64,000 bases of DNA from Kosakonia radicincitans DSM 16656 (GCF_000280495.2 NZ_CP018016.1:5704001-5768000); one strand, 5' to 3'. Counted from the first letter of the stretch, positions 36,601 through 47,426 are shown. Made by a program: numbers and translations. Notes: generated by a model from the sequence alone, not told the origin.

Positions 36601-36696
36601 GGTTTTATCGCCAATACGTTAACGCCGTTCGTTGGCGATGCGAACACCCAAACGCCGGAGTTCAAGGCGTTCCTGGTGAATGTGGAAAAGGTGTAA
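33646..36696 (+). CDS. fdoG: Formate dehydrogenase-O major subunit, selenocysteine-containing
   Basis: FdoG is the catalytic Mo-bisMGD subunit of the aerobic membrane formate dehydrogenase; it oxidises formate on the periplasmic side. Translation passes through a UGA at 34231-34233 (codon 196) read as selenocysteine (context NQARV-U-HGPTV). The Tat signal is QVSRRQFFKICAGG, and the [4Fe-4S] site is CTYCSVGCG with a later Cys (ALCPKGA). The joined frame has 1016 codons, equal to E. coli FdoG. The start at 33646 (MQVSRRQ) follows AGGAGC; an earlier ATG at 33625 is not conserved. Not a pseudogene: both halves are intact and a SECIS hairpin follows UGA. Confidence 0.97.
34231..34273 (+). promoter_or_regulatory. 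UGA codon and SECIS hairpin of fdoG
   Basis: After UGA, GACCAA (34238-34243) pairs with TTGGTC (34268-34273), and AGCAAG/CTTGCT closes a small apical loop containing GUCU. This is the bacterial SECIS layout that SelB binds to insert selenocysteine. Confidence 0.85.
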
Positions 36697-36708
36697 CGGA
36701 GACGACTT

Positions 36709-37611
36709 ATGGCTTATCAATCGCAAGACATCATCCGTCGTTCCGCAACTAACGGCTTCACGCCCGCGCCACAGGCGCGGGATCACCAGCAGGAAGTGGC
36801 GAAACTTATCGACGTCACCACCTGTATTGGCTGTAAAGCCTGTCAGGTGGCCTGTTCCGAGTGGAACGACATCCGTGATGAAGTGGGGCATAACGTCGGG
36901 GTGTATGACAACCCGGCGGATCTGACCGCGAAATCCTGGACGGTTATGCGCTTCTCGGAAGTGGAGCAGAACGACAAACTGGAGTGGCTGATCCGTAAAG
37001 ATGGCTGCATGCACTGCGCCGATCCTGGTTGTCTGAAAGCATGTCCGTCAGAAGGAGCTATCATTCAGTATGCCAACGGCATTGTCGACTTCCAGTCTGA
37101 GCAGTGCATCGGCTGCGGTTACTGCATCGCGGGCTGCCCGTTCGATGTGCCGCGTCTGAACCCGGAAGACAACCGCGTCTACAAATGTACGCTGTGCGTT
37201 GACCGTGTCACCGTGGGCCAGGAACCGGCATGCGTGAAAACCTGCCCGACCGGCGCTATCCACTTTGGCTCCAAAGAGGATATGAAAACCCTCGCTGGCG
37301 AACGCGTCGCGGAGCTGAAAACCCGCGGTTACGATAACGCCGGGCTGTACGATCCGGCGGGCGTTGGCGGAACACATGTAATGTACGTGCTGCATCACGC
37401 CGACAAGCCGAATCTGTATCACGACCTGCCGGAAAACCCGCAGATCAGTGCAACCGTGAAGTTCTGGAAAGGCATCTGGAAACCGCTTGCGGCGGTCGGC
37501 TTTGCAGCGACCTTCGCGGCCAGCATCTTCCACTATGTCGGTGTCGGTCCGAACCGTGCAGAAGAGGAAGACGATAACCTGCATGAAGAGAAAGACGAGG
37601 TGCGCAAATGA
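36709..37611 (+). CDS. fdoH: Formate dehydrogenase-O iron-sulfur subunit
   Basis: FdoH carries electrons from FdoG to the cytochrome b subunit through four [4Fe-4S] clusters. Four Cys clusters are visible: [35 protein letters not shown] and CTLCVDRV...CVKTC. A single C-terminal membrane helix (about residues 255-275, [23 protein letters not shown]) anchors it. The 300 residues equal E. coli FdoH. It lies 12 bp after fdoG and overlaps fdoI by 4 bp. Confidence 0.97.
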   Translation: MAYQSQDIIRRSATNGFTPAPQARDHQQEVAKLIDVTTCIGCKACQVACSEWNDIRDEVGHNVGVYDNPADLTAKSWTVMRFSEVEQNDKLEWLIRKDGCMHCADPGCLKACPSEGAIIQYANGIVDFQSEQCIGCGYCIAGCPFDVPRLNPEDNRVYKCTLCVDRVTVGQEPACVKTCPTGAIHFGSKEDMKTLAGERVAELKTRGYDNAGLYDPAGVGGTHVMYVLHHADKPNLYHDLPENPQISATVKFWKGIWKPLAAVGFAATFAASIFHYVGVGPNRAEEEDDNLHEEKDEVRK

Positions 37612-38243
37612 AAAAACGTGACACCATCGTGCGCTACACGGCACCGGAGCGCATTAACCACTGGGTCACCGCCTTCTGCTTCGTGCTGGCGGCGGTGAGC
37701 GGGCTGGGGTTTTTCTTCCCCTCCTTCAACTGGTTAATGGGGATTCTCGGTACGCCGCAGCTGGCGCGCATTCTCCATCCGTTCGTCGGTGTGGTGATGT
37801 TTGCGTCGTTTATCATCATGTTTTTCCGCTACTGGCACCATAACCTCATCACCAGGGATGATATCTTTTGGGCGAAGAATATTCGTAAGATTGTCGTCAA
37901 TGAGGAAGTGGGCGACACCGGGCGATATAACTTCGGTCAGAAATGCGTGTTCTGGGCGGCGATTATTTTCCTGGTGTTGCTACTGGTAAGCGGCGTGGTT
38001 ATCTGGCGCCCTTACTTCGCGCCAGCGTTCCCTATTCCGCTAATCCGATTAGCGCTGATGGTGCATTCATTTGCCGCAGTCGCGTTAATTGTGGTTATTA
38101 TGGTGCATATTTACGCCGCCCTGTGGGTTAAAGGCACCATAACCGCAATGGTGGAAGGCTGGGTCACCAGCTCGTGGGCGAAGAAACATCACCCGCGCTG
38201 GTACCGGGAAGTTCGCAAGACAACGGAAAAATCGACTGAATGA
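37608..38243 (+). CDS. fdoI: Formate dehydrogenase-O cytochrome b556 subunit
   Basis: FdoI is the four-helix membrane cytochrome that passes electrons to quinone. The 211-residue product has haem-ligand His in [43 protein letters not shown], as in the FdnI/FdoI family. It overlaps fdoH and fdhE by 4 bp each, so the whole block is one operon. Confidence 0.97.
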   Translation: MKKRDTIVRYTAPERINHWVTAFCFVLAAVSGLGFFFPSFNWLMGILGTPQLARILHPFVGVVMFASFIIMFFRYWHHNLITRDDIFWAKNIRKIVVNEEVGDTGRYNFGQKCVFWAAIIFLVLLLVSGVVIWRPYFAPAFPIPLIRLALMVHSFAAVALIVVIMVHIYAALWVKGTITAMVEGWVTSSWAKKHHPRWYREVRKTTEKSTE

Positions 38244-39169
38244 GTATTCGCATAATCCCGCAAGATGAGCTGGAGAAGAGCGATAAACGCACGGCGGAAG
38301 TTATTCCGCCGTTATTATTCCCCAGACTGAAAAATCTCTACAACCGCCGCGCAGAGCGTCTGCGCGAACTTGCAGAGAGTAACCCGCTGGGTGATTACCT
38401 GCGTTTTGCTGCGCTTATCGCCCATGCCCAGGAAGTGGTGCTTTACGACCACCCCTTGCAAATCGACCTGACAGCGCGCATTAAAGAAGCCGCTGAACAG
38501 GGTAAACCGCCGCTCGATATTCACGTGCTGCCGCGTGATACACACTGGCACAAACTGCTGCATTCGCTCATCGCCGAGCTGAAGCCGGAGATGAGCGGCC
38601 CGGCGCTGGCGGTCATTGAGAACCTGGAAAAGGCCTCCGCGCAGGAACTGGAAGCAATGGCCAGCGCGCTGTTTGCTGCTGACTTCGCCGCTGTGAGCAG
38701 CGATAAATCGCCGTTTATCTGGGCCGCGCTGTCGCTCTACTGGGCGCAAATGGCCAGCCTGATCCCAGGAAAAGCCCGTGCTGAATATGGTGAACAGCGC
38801 CAGTTCTGCCCGGTTTGCGGCGCCATGCCGGTTTCCAGCGTGGTACATATCGGCACAACGCAGGGGCTGCGTTACCTGCACTGCAATCTGTGCGAAACCG
38901 AATGGCACGTGGTGCGCGTCAAATGTAGCAACTGCGAGCAGACCCGCGATCTGCACTACTGGTCGCTGGATAATGAGCAGGCAGCCATTAAAGCCGAAAG
39001 TTGCGGCGACTGCGGCACTTACCTGAAGATCCTGTACCAGGAAAAAGACCCGAACGTCGAACCGGTGGCCGATGACTTAGCTTCGCTGGTGCTTGATGCC
39101 CGCATGGAGCAGGAAGGTTTCGCCCGTAGCTCCATCAACCCGTTCCTCTTCCCGGGCGAAGGGGAATAA
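38240..39169 (+). CDS. fdhE: Formate dehydrogenase accessory protein FdhE
   Basis: FdhE helps mature the respiratory formate dehydrogenases in the cytoplasm and binds iron through a rubredoxin-like fold. The 309-residue product has the four Cys pairs [24 protein letters not shown] and CGDCGTYL. It matches E. coli FdhE in length and ends [15 protein letters not shown]. It is the last gene of the fdoGHI-fdhE operon, with a 4-bp overlap with fdoI. Confidence 0.97.
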   Translation: MSIRIIPQDELEKSDKRTAEVIPPLLFPRLKNLYNRRAERLRELAESNPLGDYLRFAALIAHAQEVVLYDHPLQIDLTARIKEAAEQGKPPLDIHVLPRDTHWHKLLHSLIAELKPEMSGPALAVIENLEKASAQELEAMASALFAADFAAVSSDKSPFIWAALSLYWAQMASLIPGKARAEYGEQRQFCPVCGAMPVSSVVHIGTTQGLRYLHCNLCETEWHVVRVKCSNCEQTRDLHYWSLDNEQAAIKAESCGDCGTYLKILYQEKDPNVEPVADDLASLVLDARMEQEGFARSSINPFLFPGEGE

Positions 39170-39468
39170 TCCTGACAGGTCGCGGTAAGCTGTGCTTACC
39201 CGGCCTGCCATTGTTTCCATATCAGTCTTGCTATTCTGTTCCTGCCCAATTTAGCCCTCCTCACCGAAATCTGTCGCAACGTTAATGATTTCAGTACATT
39301 TTGCAGCACACCATACCGCCACTTTCGGCAAAAACAAGCGGGTTCAAAAGTTATAAACCGGCTTTACGAGCAGCCTTCCAAATTTGTGCTTTCCACAAAA
39401 TCAGCCGTTCCCATTTCATAAAAACCAGGCTATAAAACTGGATATTTATACAGATATAGGTGAGCGGA
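39170..39468. other. Intergenic region between fdhE and the hydrolase gene
   Basis: A 7-bp hairpin GGTAAGC-TGT-GCTTACC (39184-39200) lies just after fdhE; it is REP-like, or a weak terminator. The rest is AT-rich and should hold the promoter of the hydrolase gene. I see no gene in it. Confidence 0.5.
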
Positions 39469-40380
39469 ATGGCACTGGAAAAAGGCATTGCCGGGTTGGT
39501 GAGCGACTTTATCGCCGCCGGGCGCCCCTCGGCGCGCGCCAGAAGTATTGATGAACGGCGCGCGGGTTATATCGCCAGCGCGTCGCTTGCCAGGGAAACA
39601 GAAACCCGCGTTCGGGTTGAAGACGTCACACTTGAAGGCGTGACGCTGCGCGTGTTCTCGCCGCTGGAGGCCAACGGTAAACTGCCTGCGCTGATCTATT
39701 ACCACGGCGGCTGCTTTATCAGCGGCGGGTTTGCCACTCATGATAAACAGTTGCGTCAGTTAGCGTGGTACAGCGGCTGTCGGGTGATTGCCGTGCAGTA
39801 TCGGCTGGCGCCGGAACATCGCTGGCCTGCTGCGCACGATGATGCGCTACAGGGTGCAGAGGTGATATGGAAAAATGCCGAACGTCTCAACGTTGATCCG
39901 CAACGAATTACGCTAGCGGGCGACAGCGCAGGCGGCCATCTGGCGCTGGTCACAGCGCTACGATTGAAGGCAGCGGCAGTCTGGCAACCCGCGCAACTGG
40001 TGTTGATCTACCCAATGCTGGATGCCACGGCCTACTTCGACAGCTATACCTTTAACGGTTCTGATTACGTCATAACCCGTGATGCGCTGCTGTCAGGCTA
40101 CGAAATGTATCTTGGCGATACAGACCGCCTGCTGTCGGATGTCAGCCCGCTGTGGCGCGATGATTTCGCAGGTCTGCCTCCGGTACACATTATTACGGCA
40201 GAGTTCGATCCGCTGTGCGATGAAGGGGAAGCGTTATACCAGCATATGACGGACCAGGGCGTAACCTGTACCTGTTCCCGCTACCTCGGCGTTATTCACG
40301 GCTTCTTCCAGCTTGCCGGTATCAGCCAGAGCGCCCGTGATGCCATACAAGACGTGGCCGCACGCGTGGCCAGAGCATAA
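39469..40380 (+). CDS. Alpha/beta hydrolase (HSL/Aes-like esterase)
   Basis: The 303-residue protein is an alpha/beta hydrolase of the hormone-sensitive lipase type. The oxyanion motif is YYHGGCFISGG (HGGC rather than HGGG), the nucleophile is Ser in GDSAGGHLAL, and FDPLCDEGE and VIHGFFQL give the Asp and His of the triad. Natural substrate unknown; small esters are usual for the family. The start at 39469 is preferred (AGGTGA upstream), though a GTG at 39460 is possible. It is followed 17 bp later by an NTF2-like gene on the same strand. Confidence 0.85.
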   Translation: MALEKGIAGLVSDFIAAGRPSARARSIDERRAGYIASASLARETETRVRVEDVTLEGVTLRVFSPLEANGKLPALIYYHGGCFISGGFATHDKQLRQLAWYSGCRVIAVQYRLAPEHRWPAAHDDALQGAEVIWKNAERLNVDPQRITLAGDSAGGHLALVTALRLKAAAVWQPAQLVLIYPMLDATAYFDSYTFNGSDYVITRDALLSGYEMYLGDTDRLLSDVSPLWRDDFAGLPPVHIITAEFDPLCDEGEALYQHMTDQGVTCTCSRYLGVIHGFFQLAGISQSARDAIQDVAARVARA

Positions 40381-40397
40381 AACCCAAAGGAGAGCCG

Positions 40398-40736
40398 ATG
40401 TCTGTCGTAAGCCCCGTAGAACAGCAGTTCGCCGCGTACAATGACCATGATATTGAAGCGTTCGTCGCATGCTTTAGTGAAGATTTCACCGCCTACCGTT
40501 TGCCCTCCACAGCGCCATCGCTGCAAGGGCGGGAAGCCTTACGCGAGTTCTATGCCGGGCACCGTTTTAATAACCCGGCGCTCCGCGCAGAGCTGCTCTC
40601 GCGTACGGTGATGGGCAATAAGGTGTTCGATCACGAAAAAATCTACGGCATTGGCGAATCGGTCATCGAAAATATGGCGGTTTATGAAGTGCAGGATGGG
40701 CGCATCACCACCGCGTGGTTTTTCTTTGCGCAGTGA
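40398..40736 (+). CDS. NTF2/SnoaL-like protein
   Basis: This 112-residue protein has an NTF2-like fold: N-terminal helix VEQQFAAYNDHDIEAFVACFSEDFTAYRLPS, and a C-terminal sheet ending ENMAVYEVQDGRITTAWFFFA. Members are small ligand-binding or isomerase-like proteins. AAGGAGAG lies just before the start. It probably forms a two-gene operon with the hydrolase and may act on the same compound. Function unknown. Confidence 0.82.
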   Translation: MSVVSPVEQQFAAYNDHDIEAFVACFSEDFTAYRLPSTAPSLQGREALREFYAGHRFNNPALRAELLSRTVMGNKVFDHEKIYGIGESVIENMAVYEVQDGRITTAWFFFAQ

Positions 40737-40783
40737 AGAGCAGCAATAAGGCTGCGCGCCTGCGTCAACAAGCGCGCGGTCGG

Positions 40784-41773
40784 TTACTCTTCTTCGTTGC
40801 CGCCCTCTTCATAAGGGCCAAAAGGTTTCGCGGGCAGTACGATGTAAATCCCTTCGAAAATCGCACCCTGCTTGCCCTCGCCAAACAGCTCAACCTGAAG
40901 CTGCACGCGCGCTTTACGCCCGCGCGCCAGGCGATCGAGATCGCCGCTTAACGAACCGAGATCGGCAATCGCGCTGGGTTTGCCCGTAATTGGCGTGCTG
41001 TATCGAATGTGTGCATCGGCCAGAATAATGGTGCCGCCAAGATGTCGTTCGCGCAGCATCAGCCAGATCAACCCCCAGCCAGTCAACGTCGCCAGCGAAA
41101 AAAGGCTGCCGGCAAACAGCGTATGGTGCGGGTTCTGGTTGCCGGTCTCCGGCATGGTAGTGATAAATTTCTGCCCGGTGTACTGCTGAATACGCACGCC
41201 CATCTTTTCGCTCAGCGGAATATGCTCGTACCAGGCTTGTTGCAGCTGTCCGCACCAGTCGCCGCGATGCAGAATATCGTCCAGCGTGGCCACGGGTTTG
41301 ATCATCAAAAAATGGCGCACCGGCGTGGTTTGCGGCGCGGTGATCTCCCCTTCATTGATAAACCCGAGCTTGGCAAAAAACTCTACGGCATCTTCGCGGG
41401 CGCTACAGGTCACCCGCTTCACCCCTTCCTGACGGGCAACGGATTCCAGCGTCATCGCCATCAACGTGCCCAGCCCTTTATCCTGCACAGAAGGGTGCAC
41501 GGCCATAAAACGAATTGAGGCTTCATTGTCGGCGTTGATATACAGCCTGCCGACCGCCACCATATTGCCCTCTTCATCAACCACCATCTGGTGATGCGCC
41601 ATTGCATCCCATGCATCGCGTTCGGAACCTTTTGGCTGATGCAGGGGTTTGCGCAGCATTTCCCAGCGGAACTGGTAATAACGCTCTAACTCTTCTTCAG
41701 TCTGCGGTACGCGGAGGTGATACATAGCGGTGTTCTCTCTTGTGGCTCTGGGCCACGCCGCAAGCTGGCTCAT
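40784..41773 (-). CDS. fabY: FabY/YiiD: GNAT plus hot-dog-fold fatty-acid biosynthesis protein
   Basis: E. coli FabY (YiiD) supports fatty-acid chain initiation as an acetoacetyl-ACP synthase-like enzyme. The product has an N-terminal GNAT domain (about residues 15-155, with [25 protein letters not shown]) and a C-terminal YiiD hot-dog domain (about 175-329, [20 protein letters not shown]). The start at 41773 ([14 protein letters not shown]) overlaps the dtd stop (ATGA), giving 329 residues, the E. coli length; a longer upstream reading is rejected. Confidence 0.95.
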   Translation of the reverse strand: MSQLAAWPRATRENTAMYHLRVPQTEEELERYYQFRWEMLRKPLHQPKGSERDAWDAMAHHQMVVDEEGNMVAVGRLYINADNEASIRFMAVHPSVQDKGLGTLMAMTLESVARQEGVKRVTCSAREDAVEFFAKLGFINEGEITAPQTTPVRHFLMIKPVATLDDILHRGDWCGQLQQAWYEHIPLSEKMGVRIQQYTGQKFITTMPETGNQNPHHTLFAGSLFSLATLTGWGLIWLMLRERHLGGTIILADAHIRYSTPITGKPSAIADLGSLSGDLDRLARGRKARVQLQVELFGEGKQGAIFEGIYIVLPAKPFGPYEEGGNEEE

Positions 41774-42207
41774 ATCTGCAACCAGAATGTGACAGGACCA
41801 TCGTTGACCAGCGAAACCTGCATATCGGCAGCGAATCGCCCGGTTTGCGTTTCCATCTGCTGGCTGCGGCAACGTTCGACAAAGTAGTTATACAGCGCTT
41901 CCGCTTTATCCGGCGCGGCGCCTCTGGAAAACCCAGGACGCATTCCGCGTTCAGTGTCCGCCGCCAGCGTAAATTGCGACACCACCAGCACGCTCCCACC
42001 TGCCTGCTGGACGTTAAGATTCATTTTTCCTTCAGCGTCGCTAAAAATGCGATACCCCAGCACTCGCTCGCACAGGCGGTTCGCTTTTTGTTCATCGTCT
42101 TCCCTTTCGACCCCTAACAACACTAAAAGTCCCGGACCAATTTCGCCCGTCACCTCGCCCGCCACGCTAACGCTTGCGCGGGAAACACGTTGGATTAATG
42201 CAATCAT
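41770..42207 (-). CDS. dtd: D-aminoacyl-tRNA deacylase
   Basis: Dtd removes D-amino acids from mischarged tRNA. The 145-residue protein has the two family motifs: SQFTLAADT (about residues 77-85) and the cross-subunit GPVTFWLQI end after VNDGPVT. The N-terminus [15 protein letters not shown] is typical. It overlaps yihY and fabY by 4 bp each, which implies an operon. Confidence 0.97.
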   Translation of the reverse strand: MIALIQRVSRASVSVAGEVTGEIGPGLLVLLGVEREDDEQKANRLCERVLGYRIFSDAEGKMNLNVQQAGGSVLVVSQFTLAADTERGMRPGFSRGAAPDKAEALYNYFVERCRSQQMETQTGRFAADMQVSLVNDGPVTFWLQI

Positions 42208-43076
42208 GGTTGGTCTGCTTCTTCTTGCTGTGCGGCTATTTTGAGTTTTCGGTATTCACCGAGAGTGACAGTTATTTCTGCACCTAGCAAGACGATACAC
42301 CAGGTCCAGTAGACCCAGAGGAACAAAATCGGGATGACAGCCAGCACGCCATAAATAAGCTGGTAGGAAGGGAACATGGTGATATAGAGGCCAAACACTT
42401 TCTTGCCCAACTCGAACAACAGTGCCGCGACAAAGGCGCCGATAATGGCGTCGCGGTTAGGCACCCGCGTCGTGGGTACAATGCTGTAAAGCAGCCAGAA
42501 AGAGAGCCAGGATAAAATCAGCGGGAAAATCCGCAGCACATCATCAATCACGCTGTTCAGTTCACTGGCCCAGCGCAGTGACAGCAAATAGGAACTAATG
42601 GCAAGGCTGGCACCTGCCAGTAGTGGCCCAAGCGTGAGGATCATCCAGTACACCGCAAATGAGTAAACATGCGGGCGAACCCGCGTGCTGCGCCAGATAG
42701 TGTTCAGCGCCGTATCAATGGAGTACATCAACAGCAGTGATGTGACGATCAGCCCGCACGCACCGACAGCGGTCATTTTGGTGGAGTTCGCCACAAACTG
42801 CTCAATATAGTTCTGAATGACATCGCCGGTTGCCGGAATAAAATTGGCAAACACAAAATGACGTAGCTGAATGCTGATTTCAGAAAACATTGGAAATGCA
42901 GCAAACAGCGCGAATATCACGGCGATCAGCGGCACCAGCGAGAGCAACGAGACGTAAGCGAGATTCCCCGCCAGCGTCGTCATATGATCTTCATCGATGC
43001 GCTGCCAGAGTAGTTTTAACCATGACCACAATACGCGCGCGCGATGTCTGGCATGCTGCCGAACGTTTTTTAGCAT
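42204..43076 (-). CDS. yihY: Inner-membrane protein YihY (UPF0761)
   Basis: YihY is a six-helix inner-membrane protein of the former 'RNase BN' family; no nuclease activity should be inferred. The 290-residue product has [27 protein letters not shown] and [22 protein letters not shown], as in E. coli. The family includes transporters and virulence factors of unknown mechanism. It overlaps yihX by 7 bp. Confidence 0.95.
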   Translation of the reverse strand: MLKNVRQHARHRARVLWSWLKLLWQRIDEDHMTTLAGNLAYVSLLSLVPLIAVIFALFAAFPMFSEISIQLRHFVFANFIPATGDVIQNYIEQFVANSTKMTAVGACGLIVTSLLLMYSIDTALNTIWRSTRVRPHVYSFAVYWMILTLGPLLAGASLAISSYLLSLRWASELNSVIDDVLRIFPLILSWLSFWLLYSIVPTTRVPNRDAIIGAFVAALLFELGKKVFGLYITMFPSYQLIYGVLAVIPILFLWVYWTWCIVLLGAEITVTLGEYRKLKIAAQQEEADQP

Positions 43077-43669
43077 AACTGCTTCGCGAAATAATCGGGG
43101 ATCGTCGTTTTGCCCGTTACCAGAATACTGGTGATACCCAGTTGCTCTGCGCCAGCGATATTGTCAGCATTGTCATCGAAAAAGATGGCATCGTCGGCAG
43201 AAAAGCCTTCAAGTGATAATACTTGCTGATAAATGCGCGCTTCGGGCTTACGCATCCCCATTTCCTGGGAAAGATAGATATGATCGGCAGCAGCCTGGAT
43301 TTCGGGATACTGCTCCGGCCAGTAAGTGGTATGCAGGCGGTTGGTATTCGACAGAACCACCACGCGATGCCCCTGCGCGCGCAACTTGTGCATGATGTCG
43401 ATAACATCGCTACGCAGAGCGACAAACACCGCCTGCCAGCCGGTAGAAAATTGCTCGTAGCTCAGCGGCATTTCCATCTCTTCACACAGCGCTTTGGCAA
43501 AATCCTCGTCGCTGATCTCTCCGCGCTCATGCTGATGAAAAGCCTCGCCCATGGTGAAACTCTGTTTCAAATTCGCCAGCGGCACACGGCTGAAATCACT
43601 CCAGGCACCCAGCACCCGATTAAAGTCGATATCGACAATCACATTACCTAAATCAAAGATATAGAGCAT
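43070..43669 (-). CDS. yihX: HAD-family alpha-D-glucose-1-phosphate phosphatase YihX
   Basis: YihX (HAD4) hydrolyses alpha-glucose-1-phosphate. HAD motifs are [11 protein letters not shown] (I; here the first Asp is in MLYIFDLGN), [14 protein letters not shown] (II), KPEARIYQ (III) and [13 protein letters not shown] (IV). The length of 199 residues equals E. coli. In E. coli a block of sulfoquinovose genes separates this gene from typA; here only 132 bp do. Confidence 0.95.
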   Translation of the reverse strand: MLYIFDLGNVIVDIDFNRVLGAWSDFSRVPLANLKQSFTMGEAFHQHERGEISDEDFAKALCEEMEMPLSYEQFSTGWQAVFVALRSDVIDIMHKLRAQGHRVVVLSNTNRLHTTYWPEQYPEIQAAADHIYLSQEMGMRKPEARIYQQVLSLEGFSADDAIFFDDNADNIAGAEQLGITSILVTGKTTIPDYFAKQLC

Positions 43670-43751
43670 TTCTCTCTCCTTGCCAGCCGTGGAGAGTTAA
43701 CTGTAGCGGTAAAGTGTGAAATTGAATAGTTTACCGTCTCACATGCGGGCA

Positions 43752-43783
43752 TAAAAAAAGCCGCTGAATATCAGCGGCTTTTT
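43752..43783 (-). terminator. Intrinsic terminator of typA
   Basis: On the minus strand AAGCCGCTGA/TCAGCGGCTT is followed by seven T residues, about 18 bp after the typA stop codon. The structure is nearly symmetric and may work in both directions. Confidence 0.9.
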
Positions 43784-43801
43784 CACGGAAAAGAGGAGAA
43801 A

Positions 43802-45625
43802 TTACTCTTCTTTTGCACCGCGCATTGCGCGTTTACGATCGTTTTCCGTCAGGTGACGTTTACGAATACGGATAGACAGCGGGGTCACTTCTACCAGTTC
43901 GTCGTCATCGATAAACTCCAGAGCCTGCTCCAGGGTCATCTTAACCGGCGGAACCAGAACCGTTGCTTCGTCCGTACCGGACGCACGCATGTTGGTCAGT
44001 TTCTTACCGGTCAGGCAGTTTACCGTCAGGTCGTTAGAACGGCTATGAATACCGATGATCTGGCCTTCATAAACTTCCGCACCGTGACCAAGGAACAACT
44101 TACCGCGATCCTGCAAACCGAACAGCGCGAACGCTACCGCTTTACCCTGACCGTTGGAGATCAGTACGCCGTTGTTACGCTGACCAACTTCACCCGGACG
44201 AACATCGTCATAGTGGCTGAAGGTGGAGTACAGCAGACCGGTACCGGAAGTCATGGTCATGAACTCAGAGCGGAAGCCGATCAGGCCACGGCTTGGGATC
44301 ACGTAGTCAAGACGTACGCGACCTTTGCCATCCGGATTCATGTTTTTCAGGTCGCCTTTACGCTCGCCCAGCGCCTGCATGACAGAACCCTGGTGCTGCT
44401 CTTCAACGTCCAGCGTCACGTTTTCAAACGGTTCCTGACGGCGGCCGTCGATTTCACGGAAGATAACCTTCGGACGGGAAACCGCCATCTCGAAACCTTC
44501 ACGACGCATGTTCTCGATCAGAACAGACAGGTGCAGCTCACCACGACCGGAAACGCGGAATGCATCAGCGTCTTCGGTTTCTTCAACGCGCAGCGCAACG
44601 TTATGCACCAGCTCTTTGTTCAGGCGGTCAAGGATCTGACGTGAAGTCACGTACTTACCTTCTTTACCACAGAACGGAGAGGTGTTGACGTTGAAGAACA
44701 TAGTTACGGTCGGCTCATCAACAGACAGCGCCGGCAGCGCTTCCACATTCTGCGGGTCGCAGATGGTGTCGGAGATGTTCAGTTCGCCCAGACCGGTGAT
44801 CGCGATGATATCGCCAGCTTCAGCGATTTCGCTGTCGATACGTTCCAGACCCAGATGGGTCAGTACCTTACCGACTTTACCGTTGCGGGTTTTGCCTTCG
44901 CTATCAATGATAGTAACCTGCTGATTCGGCTTCACTTTACCGCGTTTGATACGACCAATACCGATAACACCAACGTAGTTGTTGTAGTCGAGCTGGGAGA
45001 TCTGCATTTGCAGGGTCCCGTCGAGATCAACGTTCGGTGCCGGTACATGGTCAACAATCGCCTGATACAGCGGGGTCATGTCTTCAGCCATGTCTTCATG
45101 GTCCATACCCGCGATACCGTTCAACGCAGAAGCGTAAACGATCGGGAAGTCCAGCTGTTCGTCGGTCGCGTCGAGGTTAACGAACAGATCGAAGACCTGA
45201 TCAACAACCCAGTCCGGACGCGCGCCAGGACGGTCAACTTTGTTGATTACCACAATCGGCTTGAGGCCATGGGCAAATGCTTTTTTGGTCACGAAGCGCG
45301 TTTGCGGCATCGGGCCGTCAAACGCATCAACCACCAGCAGCACGGAATCGACCATGGACATCACACGCTCAACTTCGCCACCGAAGTCGGCGTGCCCAGG
45401 GGTATCAACGATGTTGATACGGTAATCATTCCATTTGATAGCGGTGTTTTTCGCGAGGATGGTAATCCCACGCTCTTTCTCCAAATCGTTGGAGTCCATC
45501 ACACGCTCTTGAGTTTCAGCACGTTCGTCGAACGTACCGGATTGCTGCAGCAGCTTGTCAACCAGGGTTGTTTTACCATGGTCAACGTGAGCAATGATGG
45601 CGATGTTACGCAGATTTTCGATCAC
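43802..45625 (-). CDS. typA: Ribosome-associated translational GTPase TypA/BipA
   Basis: TypA/BipA is an EF-G-like GTPase needed for ribosome biogenesis and stress growth at low temperature. The 607-residue product has G1 [16 protein letters not shown]2 GITI, G3 DTPGHADF, G4 NKVD and G5 SALNG, then EF-G-like domains and the BipA-specific C-terminus ([10 protein letters not shown]). The minus strand here is divergent from glnA, as in E. coli. Confidence 0.98.
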   Translation of the reverse strand: MIENLRNIAIIAHVDHGKTTLVDKLLQQSGTFDERAETQERVMDSNDLEKERGITILAKNTAIKWNDYRINIVDTPGHADFGGEVERVMSMVDSVLLVVDAFDGPMPQTRFVTKKAFAHGLKPIVVINKVDRPGARPDWVVDQVFDLFVNLDATDEQLDFPIVYASALNGIAGMDHEDMAEDMTPLYQAIVDHVPAPNVDLDGTLQMQISQLDYNNYVGVIGIGRIKRGKVKPNQQVTIIDSEGKTRNGKVGKVLTHLGLERIDSEIAEAGDIIAITGLGELNISDTICDPQNVEALPALSVDEPTVTMFFNVNTSPFCGKEGKYVTSRQILDRLNKELVHNVALRVEETEDADAFRVSGRGELHLSVLIENMRREGFEMAVSRPKVIFREIDGRRQEPFENVTLDVEEQHQGSVMQALGERKGDLKNMNPDGKGRVRLDYVIPSRGLIGFRSEFMTMTSGTGLLYSTFSHYDDVRPGEVGQRNNGVLISNGQGKAVAFALFGLQDRGKLFLGHGAEVYEGQIIGIHSRSNDLTVNCLTGKKLTNMRASGTDEATVLVPPVKMTLEQALEFIDDDELVEVTPLSIRIRKRHLTENDRKRAMRGAKEE

Positions 45626-45731
45626 AACTTTGCCTCAGGCATTAGAAATAGCGCGTTATTGTACACGTATTAATCGAAGGACAAAACAGGATCACAAACA
45701 TCCTCCGCAAACAAGTATTGCAGAGTTGCTT

Positions 45732-45747
45732 TGTGATCGCTTTCACG
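45732..45747 (+). promoter_or_regulatory. CRP site upstream of glnA
   Basis: TGTGA-TCGCTT-TCACG matches the CRP consensus and lies where E. coli glnAp1 has its CRP-activated sigma70 promoter. Confidence 0.8.
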
Positions 45748-45776
45748 GAGCGTTAAAAGGGCCGCCAACAAAAAAT

Positions 45777-45826
45777 TGCACCAATACGGTGCTTAATGTT
45801 CACACGAAAGCACTATATTGGTGCAA
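45777..45826 (+). promoter_or_regulatory. NtrC (GlnG) enhancer sites of glnA
   Basis: Two strong NtrC sites are seen: TGCACCAATACGGTGCT (45777-45793) and GCACTATATTGGTGCAA (45810-45826). They match the E. coli glnA enhancer. A further weaker site, GGTGCAGCCCTTTTGCA, follows at about 45839-45854. Confidence 0.88.
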
Positions 45827-45897
45827 CTTAACCATCATGGTGCAGCCCTTTTGCACTATACCGGGCATAATAACGCCTTTTGAGGGGCATTTAAAAG

Positions 45898-45914
45898 TTG
45901 GCATAGATTTCGCT
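45898..45914 (+). promoter_or_regulatory. Sigma54 promoter glnAp2
   Basis: TTGGCATAGATTTCGCT has GG (45900-45901) and GC (45912-45913) exactly 10 bp apart, the -24/-12 layout. E. coli glnAp2 reads almost the same. The whole gap 45626-46006 is regulatory. Confidence 0.88.
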
Positions 45915-46006
45915 TTATCTATTTTACGGCAACTACGCCAGGTTTCACGCAGTATTTGAAGACCTCGTTACCACGACGACAATGACAAATCCGGGAGAGT
46001 TTAAGT

Positions 46007-47416
46007 ATGTCCGCTGAACACGTTTTGACGATGCTGAATGAGCACGAAGTGAAGTTTGTTGATCTGCGCTTCACCGATACCAAAGGTAAAGAACAGCACG
46101 TCACTATCCCAGCCCATCAGGTTAATGCTGACTTCTTTGAAGAAGGCAAAATGTTTGATGGTTCTTCGATTGGTGGCTGGAAAGGCATCAACGAATCAGA
46201 CATGGTGCTGATGCCGGACGCGACTACCGCTGTCATTGACCCGTTCTACGAAGAAACAACGCTGATCATCCGTTGCGATATCCTCGAACCAGGCACCATG
46301 CAGGGTTACGACCGCGACCCGCGTTCCATCGCAAAACGCGCTGAAGAGTACCTGCGTTCTACCGGTCTGGCAGACACCGTTCTGTTTGGGCCTGAGCCGG
46401 AATTCTTCCTGTTCGACGACGTTCGTTTCGGCAGCTCCATTTCCGGTTCCAGCGTTGCTATCGATGATATCGAAGGCGCATGGAACACCTCCACCAAATA
46501 CGAAGGTGGTAACAAAGGTCACCGTCCGGCTGTTAAAGGCGGTTACTTCCCGGTTCCGCCGGTTGATTCATCACAGGATTTGCGTTCCACCATGTGTCTG
46601 GTGATGGAAGAAATGGGCCTGGTTGTTGAAGCTCACCACCACGAAGTGGCAACGGCTGGTCAGAACGAAGTGGCTACCCGCTTCAACACCATGACCAAAA
46701 AAGCGGACGAAATTCAGATCTACAAATATGTGGTACATAACGTTGCTCACCGCTTCGGTAAAACCGCGACCTTTATGCCGAAACCAATGTTCGGTGATAA
46801 CGGTTCCGGTATGCACTGCCACATGTCCCTGTCCAAGAACGGCACTAACCTGTTCTCTGGCGACAAATACGCAGGCCTGTCTGAAATGGCGCTGTACTAC
46901 ATCGGCGGCGTAATCAAACACGCTAAAGCTATCAACGCCCTGTCTAACCCGACCACCAACTCCTACAAACGTCTGGTCCCGGGTTATGAAGCGCCGGTAA
47001 TGCTGGCTTACTCTGCCCGTAACCGTTCTGCTTCTATCCGTATTCCGGTCGTTGCCTCTCCGAAAGCACGTCGTATCGAAGTGCGCTTCCCGGATCCGGC
47101 GGCTAACCCGTACCTGTGCTTCGCAGCACTGATGATGGCCGGTCTGGATGGTATTAAAAACAAAATCCACCCGGGCGAAGCAATGGACAAAAACCTGTAT
47201 GACCTGCCGCCGGAAGAAGCGAAAGAGATCCCGCAGGTTGCAGGCTCTCTGGAAGAAGCGCTCAACGCGCTGGATGCTGACCGCGAGTTCCTGACAGCCG
47301 GTGGCGTGTTCACCGACGACGCTATCGATGCTTACATCGCGCTGCGTCTGGAAGAGAACGACCGCGTTCGCATGACGCCGCACCCGGTAGAGTTCGAACT
47401 GTACTACAGCGTTTAA
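46007..47416 (+). CDS. glnA: Glutamine synthetase (type I)
   Basis: GlnA joins ammonia to glutamate with ATP, as a dodecamer regulated by adenylylation. The 469-residue product (E. coli length) has FDGSSIGGW, the Mg/Glu site [26 protein letters not shown], the ATP motif [17 protein letters not shown] and the adenylylated Tyr in NLYDLPPEE (about residue 398). It is the first gene of glnALG and transcribed from CRP- and NtrC/sigma54-controlled promoters. Confidence 0.99.
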   Translation: MSAEHVLTMLNEHEVKFVDLRFTDTKGKEQHVTIPAHQVNADFFEEGKMFDGSSIGGWKGINESDMVLMPDATTAVIDPFYEETTLIIRCDILEPGTMQGYDRDPRSIAKRAEEYLRSTGLADTVLFGPEPEFFLFDDVRFGSSISGSSVAIDDIEGAWNTSTKYEGGNKGHRPAVKGGYFPVPPVDSSQDLRSTMCLVMEEMGLVVEAHHHEVATAGQNEVATRFNTMTKKADEIQIYKYVVHNVAHRFGKTATFMPKPMFGDNGSGMHCHMSLSKNGTNLFSGDKYAGLSEMALYYIGGVIKHAKAINALSNPTTNSYKRLVPGYEAPVMLAYSARNRSASIRIPVVASPKARRIEVRFPDPAANPYLCFAALMMAGLDGIKNKIHPGEAMDKNLYDLPPEEAKEIPQVAGSLEEALNALDADREFLTAGGVFTDDAIDAYIALRLEENDRVRMTPHPVEFELYYSV

Positions 47417-47426
47417 TCGTATTACT

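Noticed and set aside
43853..45673. Long plus-strand ORFs opposite typA (263 and 272 codons)
   Set aside because: Shadows of typA, a strongly biased essential gene whose codon use leaves open antisense frames.
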